Part shown: positions 46,401 to 56,901 of the stretch, in pieces
Position numbering within the stretch: position 1 is the stretch's first letter
Layout: each line of letters opens with the position of its first letter
Assembly (NCBI GenBank): GCA_014706385.1
Contig: JACGZH010000011.1
Location: 186,001 to 250,000 of the forward strand
Source: Phaffia rhodozyma
Lineage: Eukaryota > Basidiomycota > Tremellomycetes > Cystofilobasidiales > Mrakiaceae
DNA length: 64,000 nt
Direction of reading: 5' to 3'
Made by a program: the position numbers and the translations under genes
The notes under the pieces: generated by a model
What the model was told of the DNA's origin: nothing
Seen by the model: only the letters and a program-made list of their open reading frames with translations
The model's database searches: none

Positions 46401-48475
46401 TTTCTGTTCAAACTGTTGAATTTGCATCGACGACCTTGGAGGTGGCTGTCATTCTTAGTACAGGGGCGATAATCTACTTCAAGTATGGTCCGGCGCCCAT
46501 ACCCTCGAGTCCATCTTCATCCTCCGGACCTGAATTCACCGATCTACGACATTTGTCATCGCCGACGCCTCATCTCGATGGCTTCCAGCCTCAATTCATC
46601 TTGGACGTCAATAGGGGGCCGGTAGGAGCATGCGCGGTTTCAGATGCTGGGTTCCTTGCTGTCGGATTCTTGCAAAACAGTCTAGCGGTGGTGAATCTGA
46701 GAGAACCAGAAATAATTCTAGGGGATGGATTCAGTGAGCAAGGTGAAACGACCAAGACTGAAGGATCGATCGTTGGGTCACTTCGTTGGACTGTGGTTAA
46801 TTTGGGAGCAGGTAAGCTTTATAATTTTGTACCTCTCTACTAGTCAAATATGCCAAAAGATGGTTGATGCGGCCTTGTCATGCATGCACGCTGGGATGTA
46901 TCCAGATTCTACACCAGCAATCCGACTCATTGCTTCTGGCAACAAGGGTCTCATCCGAATCTTCAGCCTTCATTATGGATTGGCTGGTTGGGAAATTGAG
47001 AGAAAACCGGTTGTGTGCACATACGAATCGTTGGGTACCCCTTTGTCATGTTTCGTGCTCGATCTAAAGTCTGGGGAGGAGTTGGCACTTGATCCTAGAC
47101 GATTAGAAAGTGAGTACTGCTCTCTTTCAAGTTAATCTACTTCTCGCGTTACGTCGAGATTGACGAACCGGCTTCTACTGCGTCTCTTTCGCAGTGGCGA
47201 GAGCGTCTTCTGATGCACAGCAAATAGGAGGCGCACAAAAGAGTTCTCATGCAGGCTCTCAGAGTGTTATGATATTGGCAGGGAAGAAAGGACTTAGATC
47301 TCAGTTGAATTTGAATGGAGAAAGAATTGGAAAGGTTGAAGTTCAAAACAGTTTGAAAGCCGTCTTTCTAGTCTATAAACATGGTACGTTCAGTCCGTCT
47401 TTATCATAGTGATGAATCAGATGGACTGATTCTTTGAGAGGATTATCTCTCGTTTTCCACGCATAGGGGGTCAAGTTCTTGTGGCTTTTGCCGAAAATTC
47501 TGATATCTACGTCTATTCAGTCCCAGCACTGGATCTTATTATTCACATCCCCTCAAGGTATATCTACTTTGATCGAACTCAAATATGATTTTAAGAGAAC
47601 AAACAACTGAACGATAGTTACTCTTGATTGTACCTAATCTTAGAGAGACACTTGGGGAGATCTCGATGGATCCGTTCTCTGGTATTTTTTTTTAAATTTT
47701 ATTTTGAGATTGTCATCATTCCTAAATCAGTCATGTCCTAACTGCAGACATCATTGGAATTGATTTACTTTGAAAGGTGACTATCTCGATTATCGGTCCC
47801 CCCTTGACATTCGGTTCCATACTTTGTTCAACACCGCTAAACCTCAAGATCCGCAAATTACATTAGACACCCTTCGCCCACCCATCCCTGCTCATCCTGT
47901 TCCTGTCAAATCATCAGTCATCGCTTCTTGGCTGGGTACATGGGGAGGTGGAACGCTGACGGGAGCTCAGATCGATGCGCTCATTGCTGGTCCTAAACGA
48001 CCGACTGCTCTTCCTAAACCAAATTTTGCTTCTCCACCGACGACTGATCTTACCGATGCCACCACGACTACTTATACGAGGGGAACATCAAGCGGGCTGG
48101 ACGGCAAACCGATTCCTGTGAGATCAACAGCTCGTTCCAGTAGAGCTGGAGGAAGGAACGATCCATTCAGAGAAATGGCTGAAGCAGCTGAAGAAAGGGT
48201 CGGTCTTCCTGTTGCTATCTTCTCACTATAGCTTTGGCTGATACAGGGCTTGTATGAGAATCTAGGGCAATATGTTGGACGGCTTACAGGATACGATGAA
48301 GGACATAGGAAGACAGGCCTCTGAGTGGCAAGAACAAGCTCGAAGGACTGCTGTACGATTTACTGGGTTTCTCTTCCTCTTCACATCATCCCTGAGCTAA
48401 TACTACCTGTTCTGAATTGAATTATAGATGAAAGAGAGTGTCAAGACATCGGCCAGATCGTTCTTCAAGTTCTAG
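43465..48475 (+). CDS. Tomosyn/Sro7-Lgl family WD40 protein with R-SNARE-like tail
   Basis: Regulator of exocytosis that binds plasma-membrane SNAREs. Start MFKLSSKKPITNQQHD. The N-terminal propeller has LSAIAVDPLGGWLAVGTLSG, then HIWDLGLIDPKTN; later blades give RNLMLIAYEGGVILWDLEKK, VTCICWKPDGLVFAVGYDDG and AIWSVDDSDKPL. The middle holds PREPIFKLSWTSFPSSTT, then PCEDFCLVPRADPHYG. The second propeller has FILDVNRGPVGACAVSDAGF, then FLAVGFLQNSLAVVN. The C-terminal exons, joined at a GTCGGT donor and a TCTAG acceptor, give EAAEERGNMLDGLQDTMKDI, followed by GRQASEWQEQARRTA, and end TSARSFFKF. ERGxxL is the zero-layer arginine region of tomosyn-type R-SNARE motifs. Having this tail makes it tomosyn-like rather than Lgl-like. 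Around 18 exons, several boundaries approximate. Confidence 0.85.
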
Positions 48476-48661
48476 ATCAAACTCCCCGTCTTTGTTCAAC
48501 CTTTACCTGGGGCGACTTGTACTCTATGTTAAATAGAAATGATAAAAACATGATAATAATGTATTCGACCGAGAAGGACAGATATCAAGAAAAAGAAAGG
48601 AAGAAAGAAGACAAAAGAGCATATTCTGGTCTACCCAAATTTCTGTTGCTGAACTCTTCGT

Positions 48662-51600
48662 TCATCTCCTCCCCAATCCGAACCTTCCACTTCCACCTCC
48701 TGCTCCTACGCCAGACCCACCTTCCCTTCTTCCACCTCCCGATCCGAGACTCATCTCTAGAGCTCTCCTTCCCACTCCGTTAGCTCCAGGTCCATTGACC
48801 TCGGACATCTTTCGCTCCAACTCGACGACTTTAGTCTTCATACCTGAAGAAGTTCCGTCTATCCATTGTAAGCTTGAAAGATGAGCGTTCAAAATCTGTG
48901 AGATCTGCGAGATTGGATCTTCGTTGACTCCTGCGCTATTGCCCGAGGAGGGAGTGGCGGCTGACGAAGGAGTTGTTGATGATGTCGGAGGAGGAAGAAG
49001 GAGCGAGGAAGAAGAATCGATTTTGGAAGGAACAACGGAGGAGATTGGATCTAGAATGTTGGTGGAGGATGAGGACGCGTTGCCAGAATGAGAGGAAGAG
49101 AGCAGATTGACTTCTTCGATCATCGTGGTTAATGAGCGAGAGAGAGTGTCCAGCTGGGAGTGAAGAGATTCCGCTTGGGCATACCTGTAGAACGCCGAGG
49201 AGATATTGAAAGAGAGCGAAAAAGAAAGAAGCAGGCCTCAGTTTACTCTATCAGATGCAATAGGCATGATTAAAAAAAAAAAAGAGTAAAAAAAACGGAA
49301 AGATAAAGGATACGGACGATTTTTCCCTCTCTCCATCGGCAGGTCCAAAGTCCAAACCTCCAGAGCTTCCACCACCTTTGACAGCTCCACCACCGGAAGC
49401 ATCAAAGATCTCATTCGCTTGTGCTTCGTACCCGTCGAGCAAGTTACCCAATTCGGCTTGCTGAGACTCGATGTATGTCAAGGAATCAGTGATCGCTTGG
49501 TTGGACTGCTCAGCCTCTAAAATCTGAGCATACAAATTCGAGATCTATAGCAAACGGCCCGAATCAATAAGTTAATCTAAGATGCACTCGATGTTTGTTT
49601 ACTTTGAATAAACACGGCTCGAACCTGATTTCCGTTCTCGATCAAGACCCGATCCCATTCTTTCACCTCTCCAGCCTGTCTAGCAAACTCCTTGACCTGA
49701 CTATCGAGTTCTTTACTCCAACCATTCACGATATCTTCCAATGTCTTTCCTTTGAGCAGGTTCGGTACCGGCTCTGAGGCTTTCGTGGCCACCGACGAAC
49801 CGGCCGTAGTAGTGGCAGAGTTAGTGGTAGCAGCAGGTGCAGCAGTGGTGGTAGGAAGAGCAAATCCACCAGTCTTGCCAAGCGTGGCCGAGGCAAGAGC
49901 GGCGATAGAAGCGGTGGTAGTGGTGGGGGGAGCAGCTGCCGGCGTAGCGGGCTTAGCTCCGAAGAGGGAAGGAGCGGCCGGAGCGGTACTAGAAGATTTA
50001 CCGAGGAGTGTAATCACATTCCAGAAACATATCTGTTAGTACTTATCTTTGATGTCGTTGAAATGAGCAGGAAACATACTCGGCCGGCTTAGCACCAAAT
50101 AGGCCTCCAGCAGCAGGAGCAGCAGGTTTGGGTGCTCTGAAAAGTTTGATATATAGAAGGCACGCGCATTAGAATTGAAAAATACGACTGCAATATTGAG
50201 ACGATCAAAGATAAAAAACCGGGACTTGCTCTACAGGCTTAGCTCCAAACAATCCTCCAGCAGGCGCAGAAGTCGTTGCTGACCTGGAGAAAAGATTGAC
50301 AAGAAAGAACAAACAAACAAACGGTTAGCGAAGAGCGAAATCGCCAAATTTTGGTCAAATTTTGTATCGAGAACAGAAATCTCGAACGTACTCGGCAGGT
50401 TTCGCGCCAAACAATCCTGCTCCTGCAGCGGGAGTCGCACTCTTCGGAGCTCTGATCGAACGCAGATATTGATGAAGCGGTTAGTATGCAGGCACACCGA
50501 GATATGATCTTGAATACGATTTCACAGGACAGCAATCAAGATTGAGACGTACTCTGCGGGCTTGGCTCCAAAGAGCCCACCACCAAAGGCAGGCGCAGGT
50601 GCCGGAGCGGCAGAAGCGGGAGATTCAGCCGGCTTTGCACCAAACAATCCACCAGCAGCGGGTGGCGGAGCGGGCGCAGACGTCCTACGCGTATCCATAA
50701 GATATCGACCGTCAGCGCAGGACACAAGTGGGTTACCTTGACAAAGAAAAAAACAAGGAAAAGAAAAACAGTGAAGCGTTTGGAAACGTACGCAGGTTTA
50801 GCTCCAAAAAGGCCTCCTCCGAAGGCAGGCGCAGGCGCAGCGGTAGCTGGACTATTAATCATCCCAAGACCATATACCAGCACCATAGACAAGCCGGGCA
50901 AGAAAGCCATAATTTCAATATGAGAGGACAAAGAAAACAGGATTGAAGAGGAGACGTAGAGAGAAGACGAACGTTGCAGGTTTAGCACCAAACATTCCAC
51001 CGCTAGCAGCAGCCGCTCCCTCCGCCGGCTTGGCGGCTCCAAACATTCCACCACCGAATGCTCCAGAGGCAGCAGACGCTGGTGCAGGAGCAGCTGTCGA
51101 TCCGGCAGCAGGTGCAGGTGCTCCAAAGAGAGAAGGCTTGGGTGCAGCTGGTGGTGCGGCTGCTCCGAAAAGAGATGAACCGGCGGGAGCAGGGGCAGAG
51201 CCAGAAGCGGGGGCAGAAGATGGTTGACCAAAGAGTGAGGGCGCGGGGGTGCCAGAAGGGGTAGTGCTCGCGGGCGCTCTACCAGTTCACGGTTCGAATG
51301 AGACATTAGGGACGTGCAAATAGATGAGATTGATCAGGTTGATAAGTTCAAGCTAAAATAGATGATTCAAAAGAAAAGTAGGCACATACCCAAAGCTGAA
51401 TCCACCTCCAGCAGGAGTAGCTGGCTTGGGTGCCCCTCCGAACAGTCCTCCTCCTCCAGCCGCGGCTGCTCCTCCTCCAAATCCTCCAAAGCCACCTGAG
51501 CTAGGCGTGGACGATCCGGCTCCAGATGCAGCACCTCCTCCGAAGAGTGAAGTCGAGGCGGGAGCAGGAGCGGCGGATCCTCCACCTCCAAAGAGGTTGG

Positions 51601-52163
51601 AAGGCGGAGGAGCGGATGGAGTTGTAGTGGTTGAAGGGTTCAAGTTGAAAGCCCCGAAAGCAGGAGCCTTGGCTGGCGTTGACCCTGTGTCGGTACAAGG
51701 GAACAACTCAAGCGGTGAGCCAGAAGAAGATATCGAATCCGAGAGGGAGCAGAGGTATAGATGAACGAGAAGAGGATGAATATACGTACCAGATGCAGCA
51801 GCTGATTCCAAGGAGAACAAGACACGAAGGAAAAACAAAACGATCAACTCTTTGGTCCTTATTGAACACCCGAACGCTCAGAGCATCTCGCGTTTCCACT
51901 AGTTCTAAAACATGCCCGAGGTTATCCAAAAGACGAGCAAAGAACGTGGCCTCTGCTATCTACAAAGAAGAAAACAGTCAAGATCAAACTTACGAGCTCC
52001 AAAGTTGAAAGCTGAGGCCGACGATGATGATCATGTTCCCCATTTGACCCAAAGAGACAAGCAAGAGCGAACGAAACCTCAGAAGCAATGTCAGCATGAT
52101 ACCCTATCCTGCTCCCCTACCTCCAAGTCCTGCGAACCATGAGAACCATGAGAGCTTACCCAT
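48662..52163 (-). CDS. NSP1: FG nucleoporin Nsp1/Nup62, 13 coding exons
   Basis: Central-channel nucleoporin; the FG part forms the permeability barrier and the coiled-coil C-terminus anchors it. Coding exons: 52163-52160, 52011-51994, 51801-51790, 51684-51390, 51278-50973, 50851-50792, 50684-50553, 50451-50392, 50283-50230, 50136-50080, 49988-49625, 49544-49318, 49184-48662; exactly 2112 nt, 703 aa. The N-terminus MAFNFGAPAASGS is spread over exons of 4, 18 and 12 nt. FG units follow (LFGGGG, FGGFGGG, FSFGAPA, and LFGAKPAE repeatedly). The C-terminal domain has LLKGKTLEDIVNGWSKELDS, then NLYAQILEAEQSNQAI, then YAQAESLHSQLDTLSRSL, characteristic of Nsp1/Nup62, and ends GRFGLGRR. Five short FG exons are divisible by three and phase 2-2. 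The intron after exon 9 uses a GC donor (GCAAGT). Confidence 0.92.
50080..51278 (-). repeat. Tandem FG-repeat exon units in NSP1
   Basis: Six consecutive exons (51278-50973, 50851-50792, 50684-50553, 50451-50392, 50283-50230, 50136-50080) each end with FGAKP followed by A/V and T/E, then a donor, mostly GA|GTACGT or a close variant. Short units share the pattern Ala/Pro-rich lead, LFGAKPAE. Lengths 306, 60, 132, 60, 54, 57 are all multiples of three. Confidence 0.85.
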
Positions 52164-52523
52164 CTTGTGGGTTATGTTGGGTGAGCGAATGAGCGTTGTG
52201 GGTTGACCAAGAAGCAAATGCTGGTAAGAACGGAATCCACGCCATCTTACGCGTAACCATGTAAAGCGTGACCAGGAGGCCTCGAAGCCGCAGACCTAGC
52301 TGTGGCTAGAGCGCTTCTATCTTTCATCTTTCGTCGTTCAGAGCACAAGGAGATGAACAGAAGGATGTCTCGGTTGTGTGTGTCGCCAGAGAGAGGGAGA
52401 GAGAGAAAGAGAGAGAGAGAGGAGCAGAGGGAAAAAAGTCGCAAGGAACAAAGATGTTTACAAAGAGAGATTATTCATTCGATCGTCCAGATTCCAACCA
52501 TTTTACATAAACACTCCATCCAC
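52164..52523. promoter_or_regulatory. NSP1 upstream region with GA-rich tract
   Basis: 360 bases between the NSP1 start and the eIF3g stop, both minus strand. At about 52388-52422 there is a GA-rich tract (CT-rich on the coding strand) some 225-260 bases upstream of the NSP1 ATG. No TATA box seen. Confidence 0.45.
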
Positions 52524-54672
52524 TCAAGCATCCTTGGGCGTCCTCGGGGTGGAGAACGCGACGTTGAGGATGAGATTTGCGTATCCTGGTGTCATTGAGA
52601 AATAGAGATAGAGAGAGAGAGAACAAGGGTCAGTACCATTCCTTGCGCTTGTCATGCTGGTTGCGTCTCCATTCGAAGCGCCCACAGCCAGACCGTAAAT
52701 GAGGGAAGAGAAAGAGGAAGAACATACCCTGTCCGTGGACCTTGTCAATAGCCCGCTGAGCAACCTCTCTCGTGTCAAAGCTGACGAAAGCGTACCCCTT
52801 CTTGACTCCGGTTTCCCTATCCTTTCCAATGTAGACCCTGGCGACCCTACCGTGGGTACCTCTAATGGCCTGCTCGAACAACTCTCGGAGATCATCCTCC
52901 TCCACATCGTCAGACACGTTGGTGACTCGAAGAGTGGGCAGATCTTCTCGGGAACCTCCACCACCACCACCACCAGGGTATCGAGAATCGGCCGAAGGCT
53001 GACCAGCTCGGGCACCCCGCATTGACCTGAATAGTAGAAACAATCGATCAGCAACGTACATACCCATATGGGACTATCTAATTGAAATCAAGAGCGAAGC
53101 TAGCAAGACTCACGGAGGTACGTATTTTCCACCGGTGGAAGCAGGAGCAGCAGCCTCTGCTGGTGTCGGCTCGGCTCCGAAGTCGGGGGTTTCTGTAATA
53201 TTCCCAAAACAAAAAGCCAGACGTTGAGTTGTGAGCGCTCCTTGTATGTTGTTACGAAGGGGAAGAAAATAAACTAACCGCTCGTGTCGGGTCCAAGTCC
53301 CTCCAAGGTCTCCTTGTAAGGACATTTGCTGGTGAACTGTCGGACCAAACAACAACGACGAGACATGGTCAGCCACATCATTCACTGACATCAACCCGAA
53401 AGGGCGGAAGGATGAGACTCACATGGTCACCCTTGCACAATCGACAGACAATCTTCTTGGCCTTGAGAGCGTTCTTCGGGTCATCCTCGGCCTCCTTGAC
53501 TTCCTCAGTCTGATTGGTAGAAGGAGAGATTCACATATGAGTACGTGTAGCGGAAAAAGCAGAACGGCACTTCCAGGTAATAAGGGGCTTTAGATGAACG
53601 TACAGCCTTGCCGACTCCGAGTTTGAACTGCATGTTCTCTCCAACGGTGGTGGTGGCGTTCTGCGGGCCTGCAGGGTTTCCCCTCTCGGCTCCAAACCTG
53701 TTGTTCAACAGAACGGATTTCGCCGTCAGCTTTTTGAACCAACACATGCCTTCCTCGCCTGTGGTTTATCTCGGAAAGATCTCGAGAAAAGTATCAACGA
53801 AAGAGATCGTACTTAGCCCAGGACTTTCGCTCGGCAACGACGTGGGAGACCTGCTGCTTGGATAACGTGCGCTTGATTTTTCGGGTGATCTATATAGAGC
53901 GGAAGAGTGGAAGGGTGAGAGGTGGAAAATGAAGAGTAGAAAAGAGTGGATGAGCGTTCTTGGTTCGGTTTGATCGCATAGGTGTATGTATCTGGACTTG
54001 ATATCGGTGGGCAAGATCATATTTCTTGCGACGTTCTCTTCTCGGTTCTCGCTTGATCCTCTTCTTGGGCGTTCCTCCCTGTTAAAAATCCAGACAATCC
54101 TTCCTTCCTTCCTGCTTTGTTTTCCACCTTCATAATCGAGTCGACCGGCCTAACAAGAAACCGTGACGCATGGGCACCCACACACGCGTCGTGATGATGT
54201 CTAATACTGGAGTCTACGGAAGCACGAACGAGACGGGACGAGAGAATGACACGAAGAAACATAAAGAAGAAGAAGAAGAAGAAGAAGAAGAAGAAGAAGA
54301 CATACCTTGACTTTCTTTCCGTCATCGTTGAACTTCCATTCGACGATCGTGGTCACTCCGTCCGAACCGACGGTCTCGGTCTTGGCAGGGAGGACCTCTG
54401 AACATACAGATATACCGGTTGATGACAGTGTTGGACGAGTATGAATCCATACGGTGTGCCAGGCAAGCTGTCAGCATACATGTGTACCCTCACCATGATA
54501 CACCACCGAGATCAACAGAAGCAGAAGAGCTTACCAGTCTCGTCGACATCGTCGGCCCAGTTGGTCTTTGCGGCACTATCCACCCAGTAAAACGGTAAAA
54601 AAAAGGGGCTCAACATGAGCTCTACCCATGAACGTACACCCCGGGAACCCTTGCTGGCACTCACGTAGACAT
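52524..54672 (-). CDS. TIF35: Translation initiation factor eIF3 subunit g
   Basis: RNA-binding subunit of eIF3, which assists scanning and reinitiation. The first coding exon is eight bases (54672-54665, ATGTCTAC) and joins TGCC... to give MSTAAKTNWADDVDETG. Next come VLPAKTETVGSDGVTTIVEW, KFNDDGKKVK, then RKIKRTLSKQQVSHVVAERK, SWAKFGAERGNPAGPQN and NMQFKLGVGKA. A CCHC zinc knuckle reads VCRLCKGDHFTSKCPYKE. Then GGKYVPPSMRGARA and a Gly-rich linker. The C-terminal RRM has LPTLRVTNVSDDVEEDDLRE (RNP2 region), then VYIGKDRETGVKKGYAFVSF (RNP1 at KGYAFVSF), ending PRTPKDA at 52524. Domain order and length fit eIF3g. One intron carries an (AAG)n/(CTT)n microsatellite directly after its donor. Confidence 0.95.
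54264..54300. repeat. (AAG)n microsatellite in an eIF3g intron
   Basis: About 12 uninterrupted AAG units on the plus strand, read as CTT/TTC on the coding strand, starting immediately inside the intron after the donor GTATGT. Confidence 0.95.
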
Positions 54673-54938
54673 GATGAGCTATAGGAACAAGACAAAGAGA
54701 AGAAGAGCAAGGCAAAGGTGGTCGGTCACTCGCAAAGGCGAAGGAAGAAAAAAGATGGGCCAAATGAGAAAAGAAAAATGAGAATTAGTGATATTTGATT
54801 TATTCTTACTTAAGGAAAATTAATCAAATATTTTCTTTTCTCTCCCCCCTGCCTTTTTCTTTCTCCCAGCTCAACGGCTGAGAGGATCCAACGTCGACAT
54901 CCATCACCCCAGTCAGCACACAGACATCTTTTGGAAGA
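54673..54938. promoter_or_regulatory. Divergent promoter with 10-bp inverted repeat
   Basis: 266 bases between eIF3g and the mitochondrial ribosomal protein gene. ATATTTGATT (54791-54800) and AATCAAATAT (54822-54831) form a perfect 10-bp inverted repeat with a 21-bp spacer near the middle. C/T-rich sequence leads into the plus-strand gene. Confidence 0.6.
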
Positions 54939-56516
54939 ATGAAGTTCGCAAGGAAGCAGGTAGGAAAGATCTACAAGTCCACGTTGATGGACAGGCTCGT
55001 CCAGTCGGTTGCCAGAAACAAGGATTCTCCAGACTGGCAGCGCTCGCAGTTACGTAAGTTCTCTGCTCTTCCTCTCGCTGGCTATCCCTGTGTTTCTTTC
55101 TCTTTTTGGTGCAGTCGGTTCAAAGACAGATCGTCTCGGTAGAAGGTCGGACTAGAGATCAAGCGTTGGAGAGAGAAGAGGTGCGGAGAATTCGATCGCA
55201 TATGTTGTGTCGCTTGGTCGTGTGCTTGCTCGTTTGCATTCTCCGTTTTTTTCCTTTTCGAACTCTCCTCGGTTGTCTTTTGGGATTCTCCTTGGTGGAT
55301 GACAACGGGGGTTGTATCCATCCTCTCAAGCACCAGATTAGATCAGGCTAACCATTGTTACTTCTTTTGTTGACTGTCCGTTCCACAGCCGCCCACTTGC
55401 TTCCGCCGAGACCGGTGCCGACGACTACTTATCCCACCGTGCCTCGTCCTCGTCAGGCAGCTCTCGCTCAGATCGCCGAGTCCTCGCCAAAGACCAGCTT
55501 TCCGATCATGACCACTATCTTCAAACTGCCACCAAGCCTACCGCCACCTTCTCCCGATCTTGTCTCTCACATGCTCACTCATATCTCTTCCCGAGAAGCC
55601 AGAATCGGGACCGCACCAAACAACAGGAAGCTTGCCTTTCTCGGTCGGCGGTTGCTAGAGATGCACCTCCAGATGTTTTTGTTCCACGTGAGGGATCCAA
55701 AGAACCACTTGCCTGGTCAAGTCGCTGAAGGAAGGGAGCTTGTCATCAAAACGGAAGACGGAAAGACTCTTGGAGATGGATCCGAGGCGCAATTCATGAG
55801 GGAGGTGCTCGACCCGCGGGTCTTGGGCCAGTATGTTGGAAGCAAATGGGGTCTGGAAAACTACATGGAATGGTCCGGCAAGGTATGTCGATTTTTGTCT
55901 GTGAGGCAGGTTGTCCATATGAAGGAACAAATCAAGGAAATCCACCTCGTTCCGAACTGAACTGATCAGTCATCGTACCTGGTGGTTATATCCGTCGCAC
56001 CTCAGACTCCGGCATCTTCTGCAGTGGCCGATCCGAATATTCGAGTCAAGAGAGGTGTGAGCACCGTCCGTGGGAACATTATCGGATCTGTGTTCGGTGG
56101 ATTGTCTCATGCTTATGTACGTTGCAACCCTCTCTCTTACACTCGGATGTAAATCTGTATAGTCTGATTTATTGATTTCGGAACATCTCTTCTCATCAAC
56201 ATCATCATCATCATCGTAGGGAGCTCCGATGACAAACAGGCTGTTCCACATCCACACTCTACCCCATCTGAAGCCTGTGTTGCCTGGCTGGCTTCACGGC
56301 CACGTCGATGTACTTCAATCGCGCGCGGAACGAGTCGGGTTGTTTGTGACTGAGGATGCCGTTCAGCGGGAGCAACAGCTCTTGGCTGAACGACAGACAA
56401 AGAAGGAGCAGGAGATCGGAGTCAAAAAGCAGGCCTACAGGGAGCAAGATACAATCAGAAGTCGGAGGAGGAATCCAGCAGAAACCGAGAAGGCCGATGG
56501 AGTTGTAAACGTCTAG
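54939..56516 (+). CDS. Mitochondrial large-subunit protein with RNase III fold (mL57/mL44-like)
   Basis: Probable mitoribosome component that keeps an RNase III fold without catalysis. Four exons: the first starts MKFARKQVGKIYKSTLMD, and DWQRSQL joins PAHLLPPRPVPTTTYPTV; the second holds NRKLAFLGRRLLEMHLQMF, corresponding to the RNase III signature helix but without its acidic catalytic pattern, then VLGQYVGSKWGLENYMEWSG; the third TVRGNIIGSVFGGLSHAY; the last GAPMTNRLFHIHTLPHL and a charged coiled-coil tail (EQQLLAERQTKKEQEIGVK), stop at 56516. No dsRBD is visible, which favours the fungal mL57 (yeast Mrpl15) over mL44 (Mrpl3). The N-terminus is basic and may act in mitochondrial import. Family assignment rests on pattern memory, so moderate confidence. 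Confidence 0.65.
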
Positions 56517-56901
56517 AATGGGATATTCTCTTGTGTTCATCTCGTTCTTGTGCTTGTTTGGTCAATGCAAAAAAAAAGTGAACACAAGATAAACACGATA
56601 AACTCAAGACAGCTGGCTCAGAGATAGACATGCGCCGTACATGCGTGCTTCTCTTTGTCATGAGCTATACACAAAGAGAGAAAGCAAACAAAGTTGATCA
56701 CAGAAGAAAGGCAGGACAAATGCGGGCCGGGTCAGGATTCGGTTCGTCCCGATAAATAAATCAGCGAGCGGACGAACAGAACCCATCTCTCTCCATACAA
56801 TCATCCATCCGGCACTTTCGATCGCTCTGACCTTCCAACTCTCTCGCCTACACACGCTAGATCATACAGGATCAAAACAGTATTCGCGATAGACAGCTGG
56901 G
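56517..56901. other. Intergenic region before MON2
   Basis: 385 bases between two plus-strand genes, without a distinct motif or open frame of interest. It must hold the upstream 3' end and the MON2 promoter. Confidence 0.45.

Noticed and set aside
51790..52011. Reading 51.8-52.0 kb as promoter with NSP1 starting at the large FG exon
   Set aside because: The 4-, 18- and 12-base exons restore MAFNFGA in frame and make the whole CDS an exact multiple of three.
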